A stretch of DNA of 16,062 nucleotides from CAZUZS01 sp964624795 (GCA_964624795.1 CAZUZS010000086.1:1-16062), one strand, 5' to 3'. Positions 7,116-14,719 are shown, counted from the first letter of the stretch. Made by a program: numbers and translations. Notes: generated by a model not told the origin, from the letters alone.

Positions 7116-8594
7116 ATGGAAATACCGCAACAATATCTTACAGCGCTGGTGGAAATAAGTCAGCAGATTAACTCTATTAAGCAGCCGGATGAGCTGCTGG
7201 GCAGCATCCTGGACATCACCCTGCAGCAGCTTGCGGCGGAACGGGGATTTATTCTGCTGAAGGACGAGTCCGGCGGTGAGGAATTTGTGCCCCGCGCGGT
7301 TCGGAATATCGACGCCCAAAAAGTAAGCGAAGTGAAAGATATTTCGCATTCCACCGTTCAAAAAGTGCTGCAAACCGCCGCGCCAATTCTTACTTTCGAT
7401 GCCCTTTCCGACGACCGTTTCGATGACACGCAGAGCGTTATCATGCACCAGATCCGCTCTATTGCCTGCGTGCCGCTGCTGTTGAAGGGTGAGCTCATTG
7501 GGGCAATCTACATCGACAGCCGGGGAGAAAAAGCGCGGTTTTCCCGCCAGAGCCTGGATTTTCTGCAGACTTTTGCCAACCAGGCAGCCATTGCCCTGGA
7601 GAACGCCCGCCTGCTTGCCAGGTTGCAGCAGGAAAACGATCTGCTGAAAGAGGAATTCCATCGTATTTATGCATTCAAGGAGATCATCGGGAAAAGCAAG
7701 GCAATGGAACGGGTGTTTCAGATGATGGGCAAAGTGCTGAACAACAACACCACCGTTCTGCTTTTGGGCGAAACCGGCACCGGCAAGGAGCTGGTCGCGC
7801 GGGCAATCCATTACAACGGGCTGCGCAAAGAAAAGCCGTTTGTCCCGGTGAATTGTGGTGCCATTCCGGAAAATTTAATCGAGAGCGAGTTGTTCGGTCA
7901 CAAGAAAGGCGCTTTCACCGGCGCCATTTCCGACAAGAAAGGCCTGATCGGGATGGCCAATGGTGGCACCCTCTTCCTGGACGAGATCGGGGAGCTGCCG
8001 TTAGCCATGCAGGTGAAATTGCTGCGTTTCTTGCAGGACAGGCAGTTTACACCGGTGGGCGAAGTGTCGCCCCGCAAGGCGGATGTCCGAATCATTACCG
8101 CCACCAACCGCGATCTGCAGGAATCCACGCGGCACGGAGAATTCCGGGAAGACCTGTTCTACCGGCTGAACGTCATCAACATCCGCATCCCGCCGCTGCG
8201 CGAACGCAGCACCGACCTGCCGTTGCTGGTGAAGCACTTCCTGGAAAAATACAGCCGCCAACTGGAAAAACCGGCCGATTCGCTTACCCCGGAGGCGCTG
8301 GAACTGGTCCGCGGTTACGACTGGCCGGGAAACGTGCGGGAGCTCGAAAATACCATCGAGCGGGCGGTGGTAATGTCGACTGGCGCAAAGATTACCCCGG
8401 ACGACCTCATGCTTGGATCGATATCAAAATCGCAGAGCGGGATAAACGCCGGAATGACGCTGGAAGAGATTTCGCAGAAATTGCTGCAAAAGACCATGGA
8501 TGCAGTGGATCAAAACAAGACCCGTGCGGCGGAGATGATGGGCGTTTCGCTGCGCTGGATTCATTACAAAATGAAAGAATGGAACCTGAAATAA
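7116..8594 (+). CDS. sigma54-dependent transcriptional activator with GAF sensor domain (NtrC family)
   Basis: This cytoplasmic regulator of 492 residues should remodel sigma54-RNA polymerase by ATP hydrolysis. A GAF domain occupies about 15-166 (AERGFILLKD, then ACVPLLLKGELIGAIYID), followed by a short coiled linker. The AAA+ domain has Walker A GETGTGKE (218-225), the sigma54-contacting loop GAFTGA (265-270), Walker B GGTLFLDE (283-290), and arginines in FREDLFYRLNV (343-353). A Fis-type helix-turn-helix ends the protein (NKTRAAEMMGVSLRWIHYKM, 467-486). All parts look intact. There is no receiver domain, so the input is a ligand or protein sensed by GAF rather than aspartate phosphorylation. 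The start has only a weak ribosome site. Its TAA is followed immediately by the kinase ATG, implying co-expression. Confidence 0.95.
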   Translation: MEIPQQYLTALVEISQQINSIKQPDELLGSILDITLQQLAAERGFILLKDESGGEEFVPRAVRNIDAQKVSEVKDISHSTVQKVLQTAAPILTFDALSDDRFDDTQSVIMHQIRSIACVPLLLKGELIGAIYIDSRGEKARFSRQSLDFLQTFANQAAIALENARLLARLQQENDLLKEEFHRIYAFKEIIGKSKAMERVFQMMGKVLNNNTTVLLLGETGTGKELVARAIHYNGLRKEKPFVPVNCGAIPENLIESELFGHKKGAFTGAISDKKGLIGMANGGTLFLDEIGELPLAMQVKLLRFLQDRQFTPVGEVSPRKADVRIITATNRDLQESTRHGEFREDLFYRLNVINIRIPPLRERSTDLPLLVKHFLEKYSRQLEKPADSLTPEALELVRGYDWPGNVRELENTIERAVVMSTGAKITPDDLMLGSISKSQSGINAGMTLEEISQKLLQKTMDAVDQNKTRAAEMMGVSLRWIHYKMKEWNLK

Positions 8595-10382
8595 ATGGCC
8601 GCTCCGCTCCCATTCACAATCGTAAACGATTTTCGCCTGGAATCGGTGGTGCAGGACAGCCCCTATTCCATGGCGGTAAAAGCTGTGCAACCCAGCCTGA
8701 AGCGGGCGGTTTTCGTGAAGCTGCTAAAGCCGCACATCAAAAACCACACCCAGTGGGCGGAGCGATTCCGGCGGGAAGCGCAGGTGTGTGCGCGGCTGAA
8801 GCACCCCCATATTGTGGATGTTTACACCGTCGGGGAGCATGAAGGCTACACCTACATGGCGCTGCAGTATGTGAACGGCCTGAGTCTGAAGGAACTGCTG
8901 GAAAAGGAGGGAATCCTGCCGCCGGCGGTCTCGCTGGAGATCATCCGGCAGGTGCTGCTGGGGCTTGCCTACGCCCATGAAAACGGGGTGATTCACCGCG
9001 ATATCAAACCCGGCAACATTATGCTGGATATTCAAGGGCAGGTGCAGCTCACCGATTTCGGGCTGGCCTACCTGGGCGAGGATGCTTCCCTTACCCAGCA
9101 GGGAAATATCCTGGGCACGCCGGCTTACATGTCCCCGGAGCAAATCACCGGCGAGCCGCTCTCCCCTGCCTCGGATTTTTTTGCGGTGGGCGCCACGCTC
9201 TACGAAATGCTCACCGGTGTGAAACCGTTTGCGGGAGAAAACTACTCTGCCTGTATCCGCAAAATATTAAACGAAAATCCTGTTCCGCCATCCCTGGCGA
9301 ATCCTGGTTTAGCAGAAGCGGCAGACCAGCTTGTTATCCCTCTGCTTGAAAAAGATCCCATGAAGCGCCCTTCCCGCGCGGAAGAAATTTTGCAGAAAAT
9401 TAAAAATATTCCAATTACAGCGGAGGAGTCGGAAGCGCGCCGGCAGGTTTCTTCACTGGTGAAAAAATATTATTCAGTTGAGACACCGGTCGGGGGGAAG
9501 GTTGGTGTTCCGGAAGAGAAATCCGGAAGGAATTCCGCTCGTGAGATTGAAGGAAAGCGAAACCGGAAGCCTGCCTATTTTATCGTGCCGGCAGCTCTCC
9601 TCGTTCTTCTTATTTTCCTCCTTTGGCAGCTCAATTTCTTTGGCCATCCGGACAGTGCCAATCACCCCAATAATACTTTGCCGCCTTCAGCGAATATTTC
9701 CGGCGGGGCGGCCACCGCCGATTCCTCGAACCATTTATCCGATCGAAATAAATTGGAAACAAACAGCGGCACGACCGGTTCACGGCAAGCGAATAAAAAG
9801 CATAACAGCCAGCAGGTGGAACCTGTTGTCAGGGGGAAAAAGGATTCAGCTTCGGAGAAAGGGACAGAAATTTTAGCGGCCGGAAAAAGCTCGCCACAAG
9901 ACAACGGTGCACCGGAAACCGCGGCAGAAACAAATCCGGAAAATGCAAACCGCTCGGCGACTCCCACTTACATCTATCTGGAAATCGATCCGTGGGGTTC
10001 GGTCTCGTTGGACGGCCGGGAGGTCGATTCCATGGCGCACATCGTAAAGCTGCCGGTGGAGGCAGGAAAGCACCGCCTGCTGCTCTCCCATCCTGAATTC
10101 CCGCCAAAAATTGTGGATGTGGATATCATCCAGGGAGAAAGCAAGCAGGTAAATTACTCTTTCCTGGAAAATGCCGGCTACCTGCGGGTGGAGGTGCGGC
10201 CCTGGGCGGACGTCTATATCGATGGCAAGAAGATCGATACCACTCCCCTTGATCGTCCCATCGCTACCAGCGCCGGTGAGCATTTGCTGGAACTGAAGCA
10301 CCCAGACTATCCCACTTTCCGGCAAATTGTGCAAGTGAGCCGCGGCGACACGCTTACCATCAAAAAGGCTTTGTCTCAATGA
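8595..10382 (+). CDS. transmembrane serine/threonine protein kinase with two C-terminal PEGA domains
   Basis: This protein has 595 residues. The N-terminal cytoplasmic kinase domain (about 10-275) has the ATP lysine K42 (VFVKLL), helix-C glutamate E61 (RRREA-like FRREAQV), catalytic HRDIKPGN (134-141), DFG at 154-156 and GTPAYMSPEQ. The glycine-rich loop is atypical: residues 17-30 (SVVQDSPYSMAVKA) hold no glycine. Catalytic residues are otherwise complete, so activity is likely. One membrane segment lies at about 326-348. A Ser/Asn-rich linker (about 350-455) leads to two tandem PEGA domains (about 457-522 and 526-594), with VSLDGREV and VYIDGKKIDTTP as matching turns. These should lie in the periplasm and may bind wall or a partner. 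The gene abuts the activator gene upstream (TAA then ATG), so the activator or its GAF domain is a plausible substrate; that is inference. Confidence 0.94.
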   Translation: MAAPLPFTIVNDFRLESVVQDSPYSMAVKAVQPSLKRAVFVKLLKPHIKNHTQWAERFRREAQVCARLKHPHIVDVYTVGEHEGYTYMALQYVNGLSLKELLEKEGILPPAVSLEIIRQVLLGLAYAHENGVIHRDIKPGNIMLDIQGQVQLTDFGLAYLGEDASLTQQGNILGTPAYMSPEQITGEPLSPASDFFAVGATLYEMLTGVKPFAGENYSACIRKILNENPVPPSLANPGLAEAADQLVIPLLEKDPMKRPSRAEEILQKIKNIPITAEESEARRQVSSLVKKYYSVETPVGGKVGVPEEKSGRNSAREIEGKRNRKPAYFIVPAALLVLLIFLLWQLNFFGHPDSANHPNNTLPPSANISGGAATADSSNHLSDRNKLETNSGTTGSRQANKKHNSQQVEPVVRGKKDSASEKGTEILAAGKSSPQDNGAPETAAETNPENANRSATPTYIYLEIDPWGSVSLDGREVDSMAHIVKLPVEAGKHRLLLSHPEFPPKIVDVDIIQGESKQVNYSFLENAGYLRVEVRPWADVYIDGKKIDTTPLDRPIATSAGEHLLELKHPDYPTFRQIVQVSRGDTLTIKKALSQ

Positions 10383-10383
10383 G

Positions 10384-10399
10384 TGGCACGGGACTTGAA
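10384..10399 (+). promoter_or_regulatory. near-consensus sigma54 (-24/-12) promoter upstream of the Kelch gene
   Basis: TGGCACG (10384-10390), 4 nt, then TTGAA (10395-10399) matches the sigma54 consensus TGGCACG-N4-TTGCA at exact spacing, except that the -12 GC reads GA. It begins two bases after the kinase stop codon. Initiation about 12 nt further on would leave a leader of roughly 25 nt before the ATG at 10436. The imperfect -12 element lowers confidence. Confidence 0.35.
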
Positions 10400-10435
10400 G
10401 TATTTATCAGCGGAATAAAAATATCAGGCAGAAAG

Positions 10436-11686
10436 ATGCAAAATTTGCAGCGTTACTTTGTAATTTTACTTTCGATCTCCTTTTTCGGCAGCGTTTACAG
10501 CCAGGCTTGGCAATACAAGTCACCCATGCCCACTGCGCGTAAAGCCATGGCGGTCGCGGTTCTGCAGGATCAGATCTGGGTAATGGGTGGCAGCCAGACT
10601 GCAAATGTGGTTTTGAACCTGGTGGAAGTTTACGATCCGGCCACCGACACCTGGGATCAGCAGGTGCCGCAGATCAATGTTGCGCGTGAAGAAGCCACTG
10701 CCCAGGTGTGGGAGGGCAGGATATTCCTGTTTGGGGGCGGGAACGACGGCCAGCTCGTCAGCGAGGTGGAAATGTACGATCCGGCTGCCGGCGTCTGGCA
10801 AACCGTCAGCCAGGTGCCCACTCCCCGGCGTGGCATGGCTTCTGTCGTCGTGGATTCCACCATCTGGCTTATCGGCGGGGCAACTTCTCCCACCAGCTAC
10901 TCAAACCTGATTGAAATTTATCATCCCAATTCGAATAGCTGGGAGACACTTCCGGCTACACTGAATTATGCCCGCGTCGGAGAAATGGCAGCCATTCTGC
11001 ACGGGACGGTATTTGTGTTTGGCGGTTTCTTTGGCGGGCCGGTTGCCAGCGTGGAAAAATATGATTTTGGGACACAAAGCTGGCAAATTTTGGCGAATAT
11101 GCCGTTCCAGTGCGGAAGTGCCGGTTATGCCACCCTTGAAAACCATTGCTACTCCGTCGGCGGAATGGGGCACATGGGCGTTTTGCCGGATGTGCAGATA
11201 TTGCAGGACGGAACTGGAACCCCCAACTGGTCGCAGGGCCCACCGCTAAATACGCCCCGCCGGGAGCTGGTGGCGGCAACAGTGCAGAATAAGGTTTATG
11301 CAATTGGCGGAAGAAGTAGCGGCGGACATATGGGAGGGACGATTTTCGACACCGTGGAAGAACTGGTTATCATTACTCCCATTGAGCCGGTTGCAGGCGT
11401 GCCCGAAAATTATGATTTTAAAATGCAGAACTACCCCAATCCGTTTAACGGCACAACCACAGTTACTGTACAGATGCCGGACAGGGACAATGTGGATTTG
11501 AAGATATACGATGCATTAGGCAGAGAAATTGCCACCCTGTATCGCGGTATGCTGGCGGCAGGCAGCCATACGTTTCGTTTCTCCACCACAAATTATTCAG
11601 GAGCAGAATTGGCATCCGGAATATATTTTGTTAAATTACACGGGAGTAAATATTTAAAGACGATAAAAATCTATTTGATGAGATAG
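10436..11686 (+). CDS. secreted Kelch-repeat protein with T9SS type A sorting domain
   Basis: This protein has 416 residues. A signal peptide (RYFVILLSISFFGSVYS, about 6-22) is followed by six Kelch repeats (about 30-325), each with an I[WF]xxGG-type strand: IWVMGG, IFLFGG, IWLIGG, VFVFGG, CYSVGG and VYAIGG. Conserved tryptophans occur in DTWDQ, GVWQT, NSWET and QSWQI. They should fold as a six-bladed beta-propeller. The last 85 residues are a T9SS type A sorting domain (NYPNPFNG, then LKIYDALGREI and LASGIYFVKL, ending KTIKIYLMR), so the protein is probably delivered to the cell surface or released. The frame opens at an ATG at 10379 overlapping the kinase stop, but the signal peptide and a leader compatible with the sigma54-like site favour 10436. 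The ligand is unknown. Confidence 0.88.
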   Translation: MQNLQRYFVILLSISFFGSVYSQAWQYKSPMPTARKAMAVAVLQDQIWVMGGSQTANVVLNLVEVYDPATDTWDQQVPQINVAREEATAQVWEGRIFLFGGGNDGQLVSEVEMYDPAAGVWQTVSQVPTPRRGMASVVVDSTIWLIGGATSPTSYSNLIEIYHPNSNSWETLPATLNYARVGEMAAILHGTVFVFGGFFGGPVASVEKYDFGTQSWQILANMPFQCGSAGYATLENHCYSVGGMGHMGVLPDVQILQDGTGTPNWSQGPPLNTPRRELVAATVQNKVYAIGGRSSGGHMGGTIFDTVEELVIITPIEPVAGVPENYDFKMQNYPNPFNGTTTVTVQMPDRDNVDLKIYDALGREIATLYRGMLAAGSHTFRFSTTNYSGAELASGIYFVKLHGSKYLKTIKIYLMR

Positions 11687-12514
11687 TTGCCGATACAATC
11701 TAAGATAGCGTACCCGATTTTTTTTGCTGCCTGCCTTCTGCTGCTATGGCAGCCCGCCAGTGTCGCCGCACAGGACAAACAAGCCCCGGCAGGAAACGAC
11801 CTGGTGAAACAGCTAATCACCGCTTATAATAATTTTGATTATGAAAAAAGCCGTGAGTTGTTAAACATTGCCTTTAATTCCATTGATAAATTCTCTCCGG
11901 AAGATCAAAAACAGATTTACCAGTATGCTGCTTTCATAGCCTTCCAGAACGGTAATATTCCACTTACAGAAAATCATTTCTGGCATGTTCTGCAGATCGA
12001 TCCCACTTACACGCCGGACCCGGTTACCACATCGCCCAAGCTGCTGACGCTTTTTCAGAAAACCAAGATTGAATTTCTGGAAGACATGAACCGGCGCCTG
12101 AAAACGATGCAGCAACAGCGGGGAACGCGGCGCGAGATCCCCTGGCGGGGACTGCTCTTTCCGGGTTGGGAGCAGTGGCACCGCGGTTATCACACCAGGG
12201 GCGTGATTTATTCAGGCCTGGCGGCGGCAACTCTGGGCAGCCTTATCTATACTGCCATCCTCACCCGAGATAAGAAAGCAGACTATGATAACGCCGGAAG
12301 TGCTGATCGATCGGAAATTGCCGCCTTGTATAATGATTATAATAGCAGTTACCAGCGGCAATTTTATTTCGGTTATGCTTTTATCGGACTGTGGGCTTTC
12401 TCGCAGGTCGATCTGGCGCTGTGGAGCAAACCTTCGATTTCTCTAAGCCCCGCGGTAAGCTATGGCGCGGGTAATTCGCCTGTGCTGAGCGCATGTTTTA
12501 GAATTGAATTCTGA
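11687..12514 (+). CDS. exported/membrane protein with helical repeat-like N-terminal part, DUF5683-like C-terminal region
   Basis: This protein of 275 residues starts at a TTG directly after the Kelch gene's TAG; no ATG or other better start precedes the signal peptide. Residues 7-28 are hydrophobic and end in VAAQ, a likely signal peptide. Residues 35-125 are helical and TPR-like (LITAYNNFDYEKSRELL, then YAAFIAFQNGNIPLTENHF and LQIDPTYTP). After a charged stretch (RRLKTMQQQRGTRRE), the segment RGLLFPGWEQWHRGYHTRGV precedes a membrane helix (about 173-193), and a second hydrophobic segment lies at 226-246. The PGWxQ plus helix pattern recalls DUF5683-type membrane proteins. It is the last gene of the cluster; a role in anchoring or assembling the module in the envelope is a guess. 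Confidence 0.72.
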   Translation: MPIQSKIAYPIFFAACLLLLWQPASVAAQDKQAPAGNDLVKQLITAYNNFDYEKSRELLNIAFNSIDKFSPEDQKQIYQYAAFIAFQNGNIPLTENHFWHVLQIDPTYTPDPVTTSPKLLTLFQKTKIEFLEDMNRRLKTMQQQRGTRREIPWRGLLFPGWEQWHRGYHTRGVIYSGLAAATLGSLIYTAILTRDKKADYDNAGSADRSEIAALYNDYNSSYQRQFYFGYAFIGLWAFSQVDLALWSKPSISLSPAVSYGAGNSPVLSACFRIEF

Positions 12515-12612
12515 GCCTTCCGAAAGATGTAATTGCCTTTTTTGGGGATCAATAATCACTTAAAAGCATCCCCCTTTCCCCCCTTTAGTTGACCATGTTC
12601 TATATCTTACCT

Positions 12613-12877
12613 GAATACCGGGGGAGTGGTCGTACAATTAGAGTCCCTTCCCTGTTGCATCAGGGAAGGGATTAAGGGATAGGTAAGGGAGTTCGTTATT
12701 TTGCGGGACACTGGCGAAAAAATAATGAAGACAAGACAAAAATCAAAAATGAAAAAGTAGCTCACACATTGGTTCTTAAGTTCGAAACAAAAGAGAATTA
12801 ATGACGACAATTTTATCTAACCCATCCCCGGCCCCTTCCCTTATTAACAAGGGAAGGGGTGACTACCGCCGGTATTC
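12613..12877. repeat. 265-bp MITE-like inverted-repeat element with paired internal hairpins
   Basis: GAATACCGG at 12613-12621 is matched by its exact reverse complement CCGGTATTC at 12869-12877. Just inside each end lies a perfect hairpin with an 11-bp stem and a 6-nt loop: 12644-12671 (stem TCCCTTCCCTG) and 12832-12859 (stem CCCCTTCCCTT). The two share CCCTTCCCT. Further in, both ends show GGGAT-GGT-type sequence in the appropriate orientation. The two ends are thus diverged inverted copies of about 70 nt. No transposase or credible ORF lies inside, and no clear target duplication is visible. Confidence 0.5.
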
Positions 12878-12905
12878 GATAATCATACTAATGGGTAAAG
12901 ATCGG

Positions 12906-12919
12906 CCCCTTCGAAGGGG
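12906..12919. repeat. 14-nt perfect palindrome
   Basis: CCCCTTCGAAGGGG is a perfect palindrome. Its CCCCTTC/GAAGGGG arms echo the stems of the two hairpins in the adjacent inverted-repeat element, so it may be a further fragment of the same repeat family. Confidence 0.45.
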
Positions 12920-12922
12920 GGC

Positions 12923-12985
12923 TACACACCATGCCCCGCGCCCCATGCGCCATGCACCATGCACCATGCACCCTCATCCATGCAA
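12923..12985 (-). repeat. heptanucleotide-period array 3
   Basis: Nine consecutive 7-mers fit one register, including three identical copies of CATGCAC at 12951-12971 plus CATGCGC, CATGCCC, CGCGCCC and CATGCAA. Read on the minus strand the units are TGGTGCA and TGGCGCA, the same family as arrays 1 and 2. A weaker continuation of the 7-nt phase may reach about 13048. Confidence 0.7.
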
Positions 12986-13044
12986 ATTTTGCAGCCGGTT
13001 TTGCAGATATTGCATTCACATTCCCAATAATGCAGAGAATGCAT

Positions 13045-13073
13045 TCGACATCCGCCGATCGAATGTCTATTAA
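13045..13073 (+). promoter_or_regulatory. possible sigma70-type promoter for the downstream secreted-protein gene
   Basis: TCGACA (13045-13050) and TATTAA (13068-13073) are 17 nt apart, 5/6 and 4/6 matches to -35 and -10. A 7-bp inverted repeat (CATTCGA 13042-13048, TCGAATG 13059-13065) overlaps the -35 and spacer and could be an operator. The leader would be about 100 nt. Confidence 0.3.
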
Positions 13074-13170
13074 TAACTTGAAAAAACCATAATTCTTTCA
13101 AAAAAATGATCACAAAAAATATGTTGGCATCAGAGTTGAAGAAAAAAAGGGAGAACAAAACAACCAAAGG

Positions 13171-13180
13171 AGGTTATAGA
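13171..13180 (+). promoter_or_regulatory. strong ribosome binding site fixing the start at 13181
   Basis: AAAGGAGGT begins at 13167 and ends 5 nt before the ATG at 13181. It decides against the in-frame upstream ATG at 13106, which would add 25 charged residues before the signal peptide. Confidence 0.75.
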
Positions 13181-14719
13181 ATGAAGGATTTTCGATTGTT
13201 GGTAACACTGGTACTTGGACTGATGCTTTTGGCATTCGTACCCACTTTCGCACAGGGTGGACAGCCCGGCGGTGGCGGATGTATTAATCCCGATTCCCTG
13301 GTTCTGGTAACGGTCAGCGGAACAGCGATTGTGGACACCACAACATTGCAGCCCACGTACTACCTGGACGAAAATGGCGATGGAAACGCAGATTATTTTC
13401 TAAACTTCGGCCCATACTGGTATACACCGGACAGCAGCGCAGCTACCCGTCCCAACGACGGTGATGCGATTACTATTTACGGTGGTCAGCACGACCCCAT
13501 TTACAATACCGGCACTTTACCGGTTGTAATTGTATATGAAATCAACGGGTTATTCTGGCGCGATCCATTTGAGCCGTTCTGGTCTAATGTTGGTCAGGGC
13601 GGGCACCACATGAGTGGCGGACACCACGCATTTGGATGGATGCATGACACACTGGAGACCGTGACGCTTAGTGGTGTCGCCATGGTAGATACCACCATCT
13701 TATGCAATCAATACTTTCTGGATGTGGACCAGGATAGTATCCCCGACTATTTCCTCAATTTTGGTCCGCCCTGGTACGAGCCAACCAGCGGCGCCACCCG
13801 TCCCGAAAACGGCGAGACAATTGATATTGTTGGCGGCTTGACGAACTCACAGCAAACCTTACCGGTGGTCATTGTCTATGAAATCAATGGCCTGGTGTGG
13901 CGGGACAGCACGATTATCGGTGGCAATTTTGGAGGCGGATGGATTCATCAGAACATGACCCAGTCGCAATATTTCTATGCACCCTGGGACACGCTGTGCG
14001 GACTCAATGTAAATCCCGGCTGGCAGCAGAGTGGCCCTCATGGCAACATGATGCCCGATTCCATCTTCTGCCAGATGCTGCAGCTTTACCCGCAAAACAT
14101 GCCCAATATCGGGAATCAGAACGCATTTGCCGGTTTTGAATTCGGTATGTTTGGCCCCAATGGTCAGAATATGATGATGGGCGGAATGATGGGCGGTCAA
14201 CTGCAATTCAATAACCAGGTGCAATTCCGGTTTCATTATAATAACATCCAAATTCAGGGAAATAATATCAATGAGAACACCGTTCAGTTGAAATCCTGGG
14301 ATGAATCCACCGACACCTGGGTAACCGTGAGCAATGCGGTTGTCAACACTTCCGACAACACGGTCACACTTTCCTCCAACGATATGAGCGGTTTCTACAT
14401 TCTTACCGGAGAGGATAATCCACTCAGTATAGAAGACAGCCAAACACTCGTAGCCAAAGGATTCGTAATGGACCAGAACTATCCCAATCCGTTCAATCCC
14501 TCAACCACTATCTCATTCGAACTGCGTCAGGCTTCTCATGTGGCACTGAGCATCTACAATGTCTTGGGGCAGAAAGTAGCAGTTCTGCTGAATGGCAAAA
14601 TGGAAGCCGGTCAGCATTCGGTCGTGTTCGATGCAAAAAACATGACCAGCGGTATCTACTTTTACGAGCTGAAAGTAGACGGTAACAGCCAGGTAAGGAA
14701 GATGAACCTGATGAAGTAA
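13181..14719 (+). CDS. T9SS-sorted secreted protein with two tandem Ca-loop-like repeats
   Basis: This protein has 512 residues. The signal peptide (LLVTLVLGLMLLAFVPTFAQ) ends near residue 25. Two homologous repeats follow, about 41-128 and 160-243. They share VSGxAxVDTT / LSGVAMVDTT, DYFLNFGP-WY, ATRPxxG, and LPVVIVYEINGL-WRD. Each has an acidic loop, DENGDGNAD (63-71) and DVDQDSIPD (181-189), like dockerin or thrombospondin calcium loops. Between them is a His-rich linker (GHHMSGGHHAFGWMH, 141-155). A later Met/Asn-rich stretch (MMMGGMMGG) could bind metal. A beta domain around 393-425 (LKSWDESTDTWVTV) precedes the T9SS type A sorting domain (NYPNPFNPSTTISF to the end, KMNLMK). It has its own probable promoter and a terminator after the stop. 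The function is unknown; no catalytic motif is seen. Confidence 0.88.
   Translation: MKDFRLLVTLVLGLMLLAFVPTFAQGGQPGGGGCINPDSLVLVTVSGTAIVDTTTLQPTYYLDENGDGNADYFLNFGPYWYTPDSSAATRPNDGDAITIYGGQHDPIYNTGTLPVVIVYEINGLFWRDPFEPFWSNVGQGGHHMSGGHHAFGWMHDTLETVTLSGVAMVDTTILCNQYFLDVDQDSIPDYFLNFGPPWYEPTSGATRPENGETIDIVGGLTNSQQTLPVVIVYEINGLVWRDSTIIGGNFGGGWIHQNMTQSQYFYAPWDTLCGLNVNPGWQQSGPHGNMMPDSIFCQMLQLYPQNMPNIGNQNAFAGFEFGMFGPNGQNMMMGGMMGGQLQFNNQVQFRFHYNNIQIQGNNINENTVQLKSWDESTDTWVTVSNAVVNTSDNTVTLSSNDMSGFYILTGEDNPLSIEDSQTLVAKGFVMDQNYPNPFNPSTTISFELRQASHVALSIYNVLGQKVAVLLNGKMEAGQHSVVFDAKNMTSGIYFYELKVDGNSQVRKMNLMK

Larger units (their letters stand above)
12515..13180. other. 666-nt repeat-rich intergenic region
   Basis: This long gap between the kinase cluster and the next secreted-protein gene holds several separate elements and no believable gene. 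From the left they are: a pyrimidine-rich patch (12569-12588), the inverted-repeat element at 12613-12877, a 14-nt palindrome CCCCTTCGAAGGGG at 12906-12919, heptad array 3 at 12923-12985, and a possible promoter at 13045-13073. An AT-rich leader ending in a strong ribosome binding site completes it. Open frames here consist of repeat translation and AT-rich sequence. Confidence 0.7.

Noticed and set aside
7853..8842. Long plus-strand open frame of 329 codons
   Set aside because: It is a shifted-frame shadow of the sigma54 activator and kinase genes, Arg/Pro/Gly-rich, with no recognisable domain; the main frame has all family motifs.
12923..12985. CRISPR array
   Set aside because: The repeat period is 7 nt with no unique spacers, far below any CRISPR repeat-spacer unit.
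12801..13073. Open frame of 90 codons on the plus strand
   Set aside because: It is a translation of the repeat element and of heptad array 3 (HAPRPMRHAPCTMH), and the 7-nt period rules out coding selection.
13106..13180. Upstream ATG of the T9SS-sorted protein gene
   Set aside because: It would put 25 Lys/Glu-rich residues before a signal peptide, and AAAGGAGGT directly precedes the ATG at 13181.
13859..14443. Minus-strand open frame of 194 codons
   Set aside because: It lies wholly antisense to the T9SS-sorted protein gene, shows no family motif, and has no ribosome site I can see.
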